Translations under genes and position numbers: made by a program
The notes under the pieces: generated by a model
What the model saw: the letters and a program-made list of their open reading frames with translations, nothing else
Databases searched by the model: none
What the model was told of the DNA's origin: nothing
Part shown: in pieces, positions 8,794 to 17,847 of the stretch
Position numbering within the stretch: the stretch's first letter is position 1
How the letters are laid out: every line of letters begins with the position of its first letter
NCBI GenBank assembly: GCA_016706405.1
Contig: JADJJT010000002.1
Span: 930,001-994,000 of the forward strand
Length of the DNA stretch: 64,000 nucleotides
DNA from: Sphingobacteriales bacterium
Lineage (GTDB): Bacteria > Bacteroidota > Bacteroidia > Chitinophagales > UBA2359
Direction of reading: 5' to 3'

Positions 8794-8961
8794 TTAGCAA
8801 TTTGCGTCCATGCAATCAGCGCTGATGCTATTTTTAAGTTTAATCAAACAGAAGTTGCCCTATATATAACCGATGAGGGCTTTGCTTTGGCATCAGTAAT
8901 GCTTTTGCCTCGCACAGCCCCCATCGTTCGACAGCCTAAATCTAATGGTTCAGGCAATTAA
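8794..8961 (+). pseudogene. Possible coding remnant (secreted-protein N-terminal fragment), no start codon
   Basis: This 55-codon stretch is open between an upstream TAG (8791) and a double stop at 8959-8964. It translates to protein-like sequence including AISADAIFKFNQTEVALYI and TDEGFALASVMLLPRTA. The pattern 'F-x-N-x-x-x-x-LYIT-x-x-GFA' recalls the N-terminal region of large beta-propeller-repeat secreted proteins of Bacteroidota, but there is no ATG with a signal peptide and it ends abruptly. It may be a relic; it could also be a chance open frame. Confidence 0.3.
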
Positions 8962-8989
8962 TAATTTAATTTGTTCTTTTCTCTGGGTT

Positions 8990-10186
8990 CTATTTTAAAG
9001 CCTCATGTTGTGCTTTAAACTCACCCGATTTTTTAAGGTCGCCTTTAATTGCCCAAATTTCTTTTAATGCAATTAAGGTACTGGCATCTTTATTGTTAAC
9101 ATTGTAGGCTTGCTCAAAAAATGGCAATGCTTTGTTAAAAAGTGCATCGCGCTCGGCCTTTAGGGCATCATATTTTTTCTGGTCTCTAAAATCAACATTA
9201 TTCATTTCAGTATTTTTTTCAGTGGCTTGGTTGTAGTACAAAGTGCCCAAATTATAGAGTGCATCAAAATACTTTGGATCAATTTCAAGCGATTTTTGAT
9301 AGCTTTCAACAGCTTTGTCGTTTAATTTTTTACTGTCGTAAGCTGTGGCAAGGGCAAAATGTAAACTTGCATTTTTTGGGTCAAGTTTTATGGCTTCTTC
9401 CATTTTTTGAATTGCTTCGTCTTGCTTTCCATTTTTTAATAAGAAGTTTACCTCTTCGATCGCCAAATTTTTATCATCTGGAAACATTTCGCGACCTTGT
9501 TTTAAAATGGCATTTGCTTTGGCATCATCTCCTTCGGCCCTGTAAATGTTTGACAAAGAAAGGAAAACGGCTACATCTTTGTATTTTACGTCCATTAACT
9601 GATGATATAATTTTTTTGCTTCGTCTTTCATTCCGGCATTATCGGCGCAAAGGGCGGCAGCGTAAATAGTTGTCGTATCAATAGCCCCCGATTTGGTTTT
9701 TTTGGCATCCAAATCGCCTATTTCAAGCACTTTTATAAAATGATTATAGCCTTCTTTATAATTAGCTGCTTTATAAAAATCAAATCCGGCCTCGTATAAT
9801 ACACCGGTTATTCTAAACAAGCCATTTTCAATTTCGTCGGTAAAACGGCCCTTGTCGTCTAAAGATTTTGATTTTTTAAAAGCGTTGTAGGCCTCAAGGG
9901 CGGCACCCTGCTGTTTTTTTAACGCTAATTCGGTATAAATTTGACCTTTGTATAAAAAAGCTTTCGCGCTCGATTTGCCCTTAACGGTGTCCTCACCTTT
10001 GGTTTTCATTTTGTTAATGGCGTCGTCTATAGCTGTTTTGGCTTTGTTTAGGTAGTCATCTTCTTTGTAGCTTATGTAATTGTTAAGGTAGGTGTAGGCA
10101 CTCATTACGTCACTTGATTGGGCAAAACCTGCCGAAGTGCTAAGGAATAATAAAAGCAAAAATGCAAATAAATTATTTTTTTTCAT
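8990..10186 (-). CDS. Secreted tetratricopeptide-repeat protein
   Basis: 398 residues with a signal peptide at 1-22 (cleavage after GFAQ). Helical repeats follow through to the C terminus; canonical TPR units are clear in the second half, for example DKNLAIEEVNFLLKNGKQDE, ASLHFALATAYDSKKLNDKA and YFDALYNLGTLYYNQATEKN at about residues 235-330. TPR arrays are scaffolds for protein-protein contacts; the signal peptide puts this one in the periplasm. It stands alone, with a -7-like box (TAACTTTG read on the minus strand, 10295-10302) about 110 bp upstream. No partner can be named. Confidence 0.75.
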   Translation of the reverse strand: MKKNNLFAFLLLLFLSTSAGFAQSSDVMSAYTYLNNYISYKEDDYLNKAKTAIDDAINKMKTKGEDTVKGKSSAKAFLYKGQIYTELALKKQQGAALEAYNAFKKSKSLDDKGRFTDEIENGLFRITGVLYEAGFDFYKAANYKEGYNHFIKVLEIGDLDAKKTKSGAIDTTTIYAAALCADNAGMKDEAKKLYHQLMDVKYKDVAVFLSLSNIYRAEGDDAKANAILKQGREMFPDDKNLAIEEVNFLLKNGKQDEAIQKMEEAIKLDPKNASLHFALATAYDSKKLNDKAVESYQKSLEIDPKYFDALYNLGTLYYNQATEKNTEMNNVDFRDQKKYDALKAERDALFNKALPFFEQAYNVNNKDASTLIALKEIWAIKGDLKKSGEFKAQHEALK

Positions 10187-10420
10187 GTTAAAATTGGTTT
10201 TAATAAAATAAGGCTAACCTTTTACTTTTCTTTGGATGTTTATGTTGTTAAAGCGTTTAATAACACTTCTTGATATTCTATAGTTTATATAGTGCAAAGT
10301 TAGGCATTTTTATTGGCAGTTATAAGAATTGAGCTTGTAATTGCCAGATATGCAGCTATTTAATTAAGGATGATACGGCCTAATAAAAGTAGGAGGGCGC
10401 ATTGTTCTTGCTGTGCTTTT

Positions 10421-12304
10421 TTAAAAATAGTTAACATAGCCTAAATGTATTTTTCCGGATTTAAACGTGGGCGAGGCGGGCAATATACTGCCAACTGCGT
10501 AACTGAGGCCAAAAATGCCGGCTTTTGTCGGAAAAGTAAATCCCAAACCTGTGGCAAATGTAAAATCGGCAAAAGCAGCATCCGGATTAGTTTTTTGCAA
10601 AGCTACTTTATTAGTTCGCCAAAGATAGCCGCCATCAGCAAACAAAAAAATATAGGTTTCGGCACTCCACAAAAAACGGGCTTCAAGGGTTGCTATTTGG
10701 TAGTTGGCAGTTAAAAATGCATCTTCGTTAAATCCCCTAAATAACTTATTGCCTCCTATTCTGAAAAGTTCGTTTTCCGAAGGCTCAAAAGCGGCCAAAT
10801 AACCGCCGGCCCCTTGGGTTTTAATAGTCATTCGCTTGCTTAACGGCCAAAATTTAGCCAACGAGTAGTGCAATCGCCATTGCCTGTTTTGCGTGTTGAG
10901 TTGGTTGTATGCCTCTGTTAAATTAATGCCAGCTTCGTTGCCGGCGGCAATAATGGCTGTATTTTGTTTTAGTTTGCGGGTTCCGGTGGCTAATTGTAGC
11001 ATTATTTGCCACCCTTTAAGCGGGTTAAGCCTAAAATCGAGGGCTTCGTAATTGGCTTCAAAACCATAAAACAAGTGTTGCTGGTCTAAATTGGAAGGCA
11101 GTGTTTTGTTTGTTTTTATCCAGTTGGTATTGACCGATAATAAGGTGGTTGTTTTGTTTTCAATAAAACCTTTTATCCAGTTATTTCCGGATAAAATATA
11201 TTGCAAACTGCCGTAAATTGTTAGGTCGCGGTACAAGGTATCGCGCAAGTATAAATCGAATTTTACGTTAGCACCCAACGGAACAACCGGCAAGTAAGGA
11301 TATTGTGTTTGAATCATTAATTGCGAAGTTTTTCCCGGATATTGTTTAAACTGCAACTGCCATAATTCGCCCCCGTTAAATGCGTTTAGCAATAATAGTT
11401 CGCCCTCGCCGGTAAGTGCATAGCGCTTTTGGCCGTTGATGGCATTAGCTTGTGGGTTTGGCAATACGCCTAATAATAAATTAAACCGACTTGCCTTTTG
11501 TGCATCGGCATAAAAATCAATATAGGCTTTATCGGCGGCAAATCTGATTTGAGGAGGTTGTGTTGGTTTGGCAAAAGCCAGTTCGCGCAACCTATTGCTG
11601 GCATTATGTAGTTGAGCTTCGCTGTATGGTCTTCCTTTTTTAAGGTTTAAGTAGCGCGCTAAATAGGTTTTGTTTAACCTTGCCGAGCCAAAAACGGTAA
11701 AACTATCTAATACAATATAGTTGTTGGCTTTAAATTGGTAATAAGCGGTTGCACGATGTGGTTTTTTTATGGTTAAACTATCAAAAATCACTTCGGCAAA
11801 GGGGTAGCCATTGTTTTCGGCGGCTTGTAACAGGGCTTTTGGGTGGGTTAATAACGGTGCTTGTGGCAGGTTTTTGTTGCTGCTTAATTGTTTGTTTAGT
11901 TTGGCAGTATCGGCTAAAAAGGGTAGGGTAGGGGGGGGTGAATTATTTTTTGATGCAACTATTTGATTCCACGCATAACGCGGGCCAATATAGGTATAGG
12001 CCGCTAAGATTTTTTCATTTTCGTTCCTTGGTTTTAAACTGAAACTATCTATTGAAAATGCCCACCATCCGGAATTGCGCAAGCTATTAGCCCAGTCAAA
12101 CAAAGCTGTTTTACAACTTGTTTCATCCGGAAAAAAACGCGGTAAATTTTTCCATACTAAGGTTTTGCTTATTGCGGTCGAGTCGTTAATTTCGCTATCG
12201 ATAATAATTATTTGTAACTGTATATTATTGGTTTGTGCCTTTGCAGTAATTGCTGGGAATAGACTTAGAATCAAAAAAGCAAAACACAACCTATACAAAG
12301 TCAT
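10421..12304 (-). CDS. Omp85/BamA-TamA-type outer-membrane protein with POTRA-like N terminus
   Basis: 627 residues from the ATG at 12304, with a signal peptide ending near AKAQ (residue 24). Residues about 100-290 have POTRA-like alternation of strands and helices, including GYPFAEVIFDSLTI and NASNRLRELAFAKPTQP. The C-terminal half (about 300-627) is a bacterial surface antigen/Omp85 barrel: the segment ELFRIGGNKLFRGFNEDAF is the conserved RGF barrel signature, and the sequence ends in alternating aromatic strands (IHLGYVNYF). It is shorter than BamA and closer to TamA-like or accessory Omp85 proteins. The frame is open 24 codons further upstream, but that would bury the signal sequence. It follows lhgO on the same strand. 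Confidence 0.75.
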   Translation of the reverse strand: MTLYRLCFAFLILSLFPAITAKAQTNNIQLQIIIIDSEINDSTAISKTLVWKNLPRFFPDETSCKTALFDWANSLRNSGWWAFSIDSFSLKPRNENEKILAAYTYIGPRYAWNQIVASKNNSPPPTLPFLADTAKLNKQLSSNKNLPQAPLLTHPKALLQAAENNGYPFAEVIFDSLTIKKPHRATAYYQFKANNYIVLDSFTVFGSARLNKTYLARYLNLKKGRPYSEAQLHNASNRLRELAFAKPTQPPQIRFAADKAYIDFYADAQKASRFNLLLGVLPNPQANAINGQKRYALTGEGELLLLNAFNGGELWQLQFKQYPGKTSQLMIQTQYPYLPVVPLGANVKFDLYLRDTLYRDLTIYGSLQYILSGNNWIKGFIENKTTTLLSVNTNWIKTNKTLPSNLDQQHLFYGFEANYEALDFRLNPLKGWQIMLQLATGTRKLKQNTAIIAAGNEAGINLTEAYNQLNTQNRQWRLHYSLAKFWPLSKRMTIKTQGAGGYLAAFEPSENELFRIGGNKLFRGFNEDAFLTANYQIATLEARFLWSAETYIFLFADGGYLWRTNKVALQKTNPDAAFADFTFATGLGFTFPTKAGIFGLSYAVGSILPASPTFKSGKIHLGYVNYF

Positions 12305-12422
12305 AAAACAATTATTTTTTTGACTAAGCAAGGTTTTTTTTATCCGGATGAAAATTTGAAAAAGCGGAGGTTTCATTGTTAGGCATCTATAAAGTAGGGC
12401 AAACTATTTTTAGTAGCAAGCA

Positions 12423-13613
12423 TTAATTTAGGTTTTTTAATATGGTTTGGGCAATACTTAAACAAGAGGTAGCTGCTGGCGAAGGTGCATTTAAAACATG
12501 AATACCTAAGCGGTGTGGCAGTAAACAAAAATCGCTTAAAAGATTACCTTTAGCATCGCAGGCTTGCGCCCTAATACCCGATGGGGCAGGCAGTAAGTCG
12601 GCGGTTTGCAGGTTAGGTACTAATTGTTGAATGGCCTTGGTAAAAGCTGTTTTGTACAACGAGCGGTACATTTCGGTTAGCCCCATGCGCCAATGTTGTT
12701 TTACTATACGCCTAAATCCGGGCCAGGTAATAGTATTTATAGTTTCGTTTAAGTTTAAATGCCTCCAATGGTATGCTTCGCGGCCAAGCGCCCACACTGC
12801 ACTGGGGCCGGCACTCACGCTGCCGTCAATATGTTTGGTTAGGTGAACCCCCAAAAATGGAAACTCCGGGTCGGGAACAGGGTAAATGAGGTTGTTTATT
12901 AATGCTGTTTTGTTAGGTTTCAAATGGTAATATTCGCCTCTGAAAGGAATAATTCGCAGGGGTAAGTTTAGATTTAGCGTAGCTGCCAGGGTATCGGAAT
13001 AAAGTCCGGCACAGTTTACAAATCTTTTGGCTTGGTAAGTTTTACTTGGGGTAACCAACTCAATACAGTTATTATAGGCGTTTTCGCGCAGTAATTTAAC
13101 CTCGGCACTCAAATGGATATTGCCATTTTTTTCTTGAATAATAGTTGCAAGTTTGGCACAAACTTCCGAAAAACTAACAACGCCTGTTTGTGGCACGTGA
13201 ATACCCGCTAATCCGGCACAATGAGGTTCGTATTGTAATATTTGGGCTTGAGTTAGCATTTTAATGCCCTTTAGGCCATTATCAACCCCTCTTTGGTAAA
13301 GAGTTTGCAGTTGTCCTAATTGTGTAGGTTTAGTAGCTACAATAATTTTTCCGCAAATACGGTGTGGTATTTCGTACTGACGACAAAACGGCAATAAAAG
13401 TTGGTAGCCGTGCAAACAATTTTGAGCCTTTAAACTTCCGGATGGGTAATAAATGCCCGAGTGTATAACACCGCTGTTTCGGGCTGTTTGATGTTGGGCT
13501 ACCTTGGGTTCTTTGTCAAAAATGGCAATTTTCCAACATGGGTATTGTTGTTGGGCAAGGTAGGCAGTAGCTAAACCAATGATGCCCCCTCCAATAATGG
13601 CTAAATCGAACAA
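12423..13613 (-). CDS. lhgO: L-2-hydroxyglutarate oxidase (FAD-dependent)
   Basis: A 396-residue DAO-family flavoenzyme. The N terminus carries the Rossmann motif LAIIGGGIIGLATAYLA (residues about 4-20), followed by QTARNSGVIHSGIYYPSGS, a stretch characteristic of LhgO/L-2-hydroxyglutarate dehydrogenases, and later FRGEYYHLKP. The enzyme oxidises L-2-hydroxyglutarate, a by-product of 2-oxoglutarate metabolism, back to 2-oxoglutarate at the membrane. Length and N terminus match the family. The acyltransferase gene upstream ends 36 bp away, so the two are probably cotranscribed without an obvious metabolic link. Confidence 0.85.
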   Translation of the reverse strand: MFDLAIIGGGIIGLATAYLAQQQYPCWKIAIFDKEPKVAQHQTARNSGVIHSGIYYPSGSLKAQNCLHGYQLLLPFCRQYEIPHRICGKIIVATKPTQLGQLQTLYQRGVDNGLKGIKMLTQAQILQYEPHCAGLAGIHVPQTGVVSFSEVCAKLATIIQEKNGNIHLSAEVKLLRENAYNNCIELVTPSKTYQAKRFVNCAGLYSDTLAATLNLNLPLRIIPFRGEYYHLKPNKTALINNLIYPVPDPEFPFLGVHLTKHIDGSVSAGPSAVWALGREAYHWRHLNLNETINTITWPGFRRIVKQHWRMGLTEMYRSLYKTAFTKAIQQLVPNLQTADLLPAPSGIRAQACDAKGNLLSDFCLLPHRLGIHVLNAPSPAATSCLSIAQTILKNLN

Positions 13614-13649
13614 TAATAAATACTAAATACTAATGGTTAACAGTCTTTG

Positions 13650-15380
13650 TTAGGTGGTTTGACTAAAAATAGTTTCGTTTTTTTCTAATTCATAGCCTAA
13701 AAGTCGGTTGTGGTAGTAGAGCAACAAGGTCATATCTTGGCTGGTAATATTGCCTTGTGTGGTGGTAGTTAACGGACGGTTATTGTGGTAAACCCCAACA
13801 TTTAAAATGCCATGTTTTACAATGCGTTCAATATCTCCGTGCAGGGTGTCGGCCATTTGAATTTTACCATCGCTTTGCATACCTTGTAAAACGGTGCGTA
13901 GGCGCGAGCATGTTTCAATAAATTGTTGATAATCAATTTCGCGATCTTCCTCCGGAAGTCGAACTAAGCCGTAAGTATCTAACCAATGATATTTGCGTGT
14001 TAATATTTGATAGGCGGTAAAAGCCACTAAATGGCTCGATAAAACTGTATTATATTTGTAAAATTGGGCTAAAATATGCTCGCCCAACATGCGGGTATAT
14101 TCTTCATCTCGTTGGCGGTCGTTTACTAATTGGTCGTTGGTCATAAAATAGCGTTCAATGGCGATGGGGTTTCCTTGCCGGTCTAAACTGGTGCCATTAG
14201 CATCAACAATATTTCCAAGTACGTCCATTGGCTGGCCAAAAGATATTATCATTTCTGATTTGGCGGCAAAATATCTATTCATTGATTTAAGGGCTTGGTA
14301 CCAACTCGGAAAAACGTTTTTATCCATAAAATATTTTTCGCGTCCACTACCTTTTAAATGCTGGTCTATTAACGAAACAGCCTCTAAAACGGCATGGTAG
14401 TTAATTATAAGCGGAACAATAAATATTTTATCGCCGTATTTGCGCGGGTTTCCTGTTATATTTGGTGGCGGGCTAGTATAATTCAGGCGTTGTGCTTCTA
14501 AAGCGGTGCCTAATAAACCCAGCTTAAGTTGTTTTTCTATTTGTCCCGACCGCGAGCGCGTACCTCCGGGAAAAAACAAACTATGGCAGCCTTCGCGCAG
14601 GGTCATCCGGCTATAGGTTTTAAGCGTCTCAAGATACAGCAGGTTTCTTTTTCGCCTGTCAACTTTATAAGCTCCCAAGCGGCTCATAAAAAAGGCAAAA
14701 GGTTTGCTGTTGAACAAATTTAGTCCGGCACCATACAAAAATGCCGGAAGCCCCAAGACATGTATCACCCAACCAATAAGCGGCGAGTCTAAATTGCTAA
14801 AATGGGTAGGTGTAAGCACTACCGTACCTTTTGTGCTTAACTCTCGCACAAGTTCAATATTACCTGTAAACTCAATGCGGTCGCGCAGGTGTAGGCGAGG
14901 GCTACCAATTTTCCATATTGAGGCTTTATTTAAAAATTGTGAGAACAAAAAAGGCAAAATCCAAGTACTAAATTTATAGGCACGTGGGCTAAAATGACCT
15001 GCAATTTCGTGGCTATAACGGCTTATTATTTCTTCAAAAGCTTCGTCGTCAAGTTCGGTTTCGGGTTCTCCGGGCTTTAGCTGCGATATTTTTATCAATT
15101 TCCGGGTAATATTATTCCAAAAAGATTTTTCGTCAGAGGGGTCAACGCGCCAAGGGTCTTCTTTAATTCTTATGCGCTCTAAGTAAAGGGCTTTGGCCAA
15201 CACTTTTTTTAACTCATCCGGATGCTTTAAACCCGTTAAAATTTGTGCTTTACTTTGCTCAATATGGGCATCAATAAAAGATTGCCGGTTTTGGCTTAGT
15301 TTGCTAATTGGCCAATCGGTTAAGTTCGGTATAATTTTATCGTAAATACCTAATCTATTCTGCTCGTGCGATAACGACAT
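13650..15380 (-). CDS. PlsB-like glycerol-3-phosphate / 1-acyl-glycerol-3-phosphate acyltransferase
   Basis: 576 residues. The acyltransferase core has the catalytic HX4D motif as HFSNLD at residues 193-198 and the phosphate-binding block FFPGGTRSRSGQ near residue 268. Between them lie the hydrophobic GWVIHVLGLPAFLYGAGL and LGAYKVDRRKRN segments. The N-terminal 150 residues and the C-terminal region after about 450 are helical and lack known domains. The architecture is the short PlsB-like form of Bacteroidota, so the likely role is acylation of glycerol-3-phosphate or lysophosphatidate at the inner membrane in phospholipid synthesis. Which of the two substrates it uses is not visible. Confidence 0.78.
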   Translation of the reverse strand: MSLSHEQNRLGIYDKIIPNLTDWPISKLSQNRQSFIDAHIEQSKAQILTGLKHPDELKKVLAKALYLERIRIKEDPWRVDPSDEKSFWNNITRKLIKISQLKPGEPETELDDEAFEEIISRYSHEIAGHFSPRAYKFSTWILPFLFSQFLNKASIWKIGSPRLHLRDRIEFTGNIELVRELSTKGTVVLTPTHFSNLDSPLIGWVIHVLGLPAFLYGAGLNLFNSKPFAFFMSRLGAYKVDRRKRNLLYLETLKTYSRMTLREGCHSLFFPGGTRSRSGQIEKQLKLGLLGTALEAQRLNYTSPPPNITGNPRKYGDKIFIVPLIINYHAVLEAVSLIDQHLKGSGREKYFMDKNVFPSWYQALKSMNRYFAAKSEMIISFGQPMDVLGNIVDANGTSLDRQGNPIAIERYFMTNDQLVNDRQRDEEYTRMLGEHILAQFYKYNTVLSSHLVAFTAYQILTRKYHWLDTYGLVRLPEEDREIDYQQFIETCSRLRTVLQGMQSDGKIQMADTLHGDIERIVKHGILNVGVYHNNRPLTTTTQGNITSQDMTLLLYYHNRLLGYELEKNETIFSQTT

Positions 15381-15561
15381 ACCTAAATTGTGATTAATTT
15401 AGGGGGCGAAAGTAACTAATATTTAGTAGTCGTGCCAATTTTAAATGGTTTTTTATTGGGCAAAAAGCAATAATTAAAAAAATGACGCTATAAATACGGC
15501 AAATGTTGTACTTTTAGACCTTGTTTAAATTTTTTTTATACGCTGAAACGATTTTAACTCA

Positions 15562-15912
15562 ATGAAACGTGTTTTGTTAGTTACTATTTTAGTAGCCGTT
15601 TGCACCTTTTTATCCGGATGGTTTTTAGCTTGGTGGTGGTTTGCTCCCTTTGTGGGCATTATTGGCTTTTGGTCAAAATTATCAATTTCTAAAGTATCGG
15701 CTGCTTCATTTTCGGGTATTTTTTTGGTGTGGTTTGGCCTAAGTATGCTTTTTGACTCTATGAATGCCAGTCTTTTAAGCCAAAAAGTAGCACAAATTTT
15801 ACAAATACCAAACCGTATGTGGCTTATTACAACGGCAAGCACTTTGGTTGCCACAGTTGGCAGCATGGCGGCTGTTACGGGGGCCTTGTTGCGTAAAATC
15901 ATAAATGTATAG
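15562..15912 (+). CDS. Small integral membrane protein of unknown function
   Basis: 116 residues with three to four hydrophobic segments (about 4-36, 47-65 and 85-110) and a Trp-rich first loop (AWWWF). The protein is not recognised. It is encoded between the divergent acyltransferase gene and the SprB-repeat gene and is preceded by a box close to the Bacteroidota -7 consensus (TACTTTTA near 15509). The antisense frame over the same DNA is open too, but this strand gives a compact, typical membrane protein. Confidence 0.55.
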   Translation: MKRVLLVTILVAVCTFLSGWFLAWWWFAPFVGIIGFWSKLSISKVSAASFSGIFLVWFGLSMLFDSMNASLLSQKVAQILQIPNRMWLITTASTLVATVGSMAAVTGALLRKIINV

Positions 15913-16326
15913 GACACCCAATTAGTATGATTGTCTATATTATGATTTACGCTTTTTATGTAAGGTGCTAACTCCTTTGCTTCGCAGCAAATATCCGGGA
16001 CGAATAAATCTTAAGCGCAAAAATATTGGTCATAGTTGTTTTCGCGCTGTTAGGTCGCTTCAGTTTTAGCCGAAATATTGCGAGTATTTAAAGCGCTTTT
16101 TTCTGAATAAATCATTAAATAGAAAGGCTCAAACGAATGAATAGTGACCTCGTTCAGCAATTTATTTGAAATTTGCCTTACCTCATCCATTTATTTCTAA
16201 GCCTAAAAAAATACCACCCCAATTTTCCGGATTTTTTAAATTTTATCCAAAAAGTGGGGTGGTGATTTCGAGAATTTACTAAAATTTATGCCAAGATAAA
16301 TGGCTGCCTAAATTAGCAGTTACAGT
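15913..16326. other. Intergenic region with a terminator, otherwise no gene recognised
   Basis: Apart from the hairpin at 16204-16264 no gene is evident. On the minus strand a short open tail of about 30 codons (roughly 15949-16038, ending LHKKRKS) looks mildly protein-like, but it has no start codon and no recognisable family. Confidence 0.35.
16204..16264 (-). terminator. Terminator of the SprB-repeat gene
   Basis: The arms ACCACCCC (16213-16220) and GGGGTGGT (16256-16263) form an 8-bp G+C-rich stem, extended by adjacent A/T pairs. On the minus strand it is followed by a T tract (A-run at 16206-16211 on the plus strand). It lies about 60-120 bp beyond the stop at 16327, as expected for a terminator of that gene. 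Confidence 0.65.
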
Positions 16327-17847
16327 TTAATTCTTAGTAATAGAAACTGGGGTACATTTAACAGGCGGGCAATTAGAGCAGGGCTCTTGTATTACCGTTG
16401 TGGTTATGCTACAATTAGCACTGTTGTCATCGGTAACCGTGATGGTAATTAAACTGCCATTTGCCGAGCCTGCGCTTAATTGGAAAGCCGTTGCACTGCC
16501 GTAAGTTCCGGATGTTGGACTAATAGTAAAACCTCCACTTGCCGAAACAGTATAGGTTGCAGCTAAACCACTACCCGTAGGATTTAAGCTAAAGGTGATA
16601 TAATCGTCGGTGGCATCGCTGTTTGTACTTGCATCGTTACAGGTTTCGCCTGTTTTGCCAGCATCGAAAAGTGTGCAATCTGGCTCGTTAACGGTGGTGC
16701 TGCACTCGGCAGTACAACCCTTGGCATCGGTTACGGTTACGGTATAAGTGCCAGCGGTTAAGCCACTAATGCTCGAAGTTGTTGCGCCTGTGTTCCACAA
16801 ATAGGTGTAGGGTGGTGTACCGCCGCTGGCTGTTACGCTGGCTGTGCCATCGCTGCCACCGTTGGTGGTTGCATCGGTGCTGGTGCAGGTTACATTCATA
16901 ACAGGGGGTTCGGTAACGGTGTAGCTGGCTGTTGCCGTACAATTAACGGCATCGGTAATGGTAACCGTATAAGTACCAGCCGATAAACCGCTAATAGTTT
17001 GGGTGGTTGCGCCGTTGCTCCATAAATAAGTTACCGCACCGTTATTGCCTGTAGGTGTGGCTGTTGCGGTACCATCGCTGCCGTCATGGCAAGACACAGG
17101 AGTACCATCAGCAGTAGCACTAAGGTTACAACCTGGTTCGTTAACGGTGGTGCTGCACTCGGCAGTACAACCCTTGGCATCGGTAACGGTTACGGTATAA
17201 GTGCCGGCGGTTAAGCCGCTAATGCTCGAAGTTGTTGCGCCGGTGTTCCACAAATAGGTGTAGGGTGGTGTGCCGCCGCTGGCTGTTACGCTGGCTGTGC
17301 CATCGCTGCCGCCGTTGGTGGTTACATCGGTGCTGCTGCAAGTTACATCCATTACAGGGGGTTCGGTAACGGTGTAGCTGGCTATTGCCGTACAATTAAC
17401 AGCATCTGTTATCGTTACGGTATAAGTGCCAGCCGATAAACCGCTAATGCTTTGGGTGGTTGCGCCGTTGCTCCATAAATAAGTTACCGCACCGTTATTG
17501 CCTGTAGGTGTGGCTGTTGCGGTACCATCGCTGCCATCATTGCAAGATACAGGTGTACCATCAGCACTTGCACTAAGGTTACAACCTGGCTCGTTAACGG
17601 TGGTGCTGCACTCGGCAGTACAACCCCAAGCATCGGTAACGGTTAGGCTGTATGTACCCGCTACTAAGCCGCTAATGCTCGAAGTTGTTGCGCCGGTGTT
17701 CCACAAATAGGTGTAGGGTGGTGTGCCGCCGCTGGCTGTTACGCTGGCTGTGCCATCGCTGCCGCCGTTGGTGGTTACATCGGTGCTGCTGCAAGTTACA
17801 TCCATTACAGGGGTTCGGTAACGGTGTAGCTGGCTATTGCCGTACAA
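16327..17847 (-). CDS. C-terminal open segment of the SprB-repeat protein
   Basis: 506 codons in the same frame as the N-terminal segment, holding the last repeats (units with GTASVTASGGTPPYTYLWNT and GTATATPTGNNGAVTYLWSN) and a distinct C-terminal part of about 110 residues with ISPTSGTYGSATAFQL and a final Cys-rich CSNCPPVKCTPVS. No standard T9SS type A sorting domain is visible at the end; either the gene was cut short or the tail is of another type. The nominal first codons (before PVMDVTC) are a frame artefact of the G4 tract at 17810-17813. Confidence 0.6.
   Translation of the reverse strand: MYGNSQLHRYRTPVMDVTCSSTDVTTNGGSDGTASVTASGGTPPYTYLWNTGATTSSISGLVAGTYSLTVTDAWGCTAECSTTVNEPGCNLSASADGTPVSCNDGSDGTATATPTGNNGAVTYLWSNGATTQSISGLSAGTYTVTITDAVNCTAIASYTVTEPPVMDVTCSSTDVTTNGGSDGTASVTASGGTPPYTYLWNTGATTSSISGLTAGTYTVTVTDAKGCTAECSTTVNEPGCNLSATADGTPVSCHDGSDGTATATPTGNNGAVTYLWSNGATTQTISGLSAGTYTVTITDAVNCTATASYTVTEPPVMNVTCTSTDATTNGGSDGTASVTASGGTPPYTYLWNTGATTSSISGLTAGTYTVTVTDAKGCTAECSTTVNEPDCTLFDAGKTGETCNDASTNSDATDDYITFSLNPTGSGLAATYTVSASGGFTISPTSGTYGSATAFQLSAGSANGSLITITVTDDNSANCSITTTVIQEPCSNCPPVKCTPVSITKN

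Noticed and set aside
9259..9669. 136-residue plus-strand frame
   Set aside because: It is antisense to the TPR gene, whose repeats and signal peptide are clear.
15525..15917. 130-residue minus-strand frame opposite the small membrane protein
   Set aside because: The plus-strand product has regular membrane helices; the minus-strand one is a Lys/Thr/Ala-rich shadow without features.
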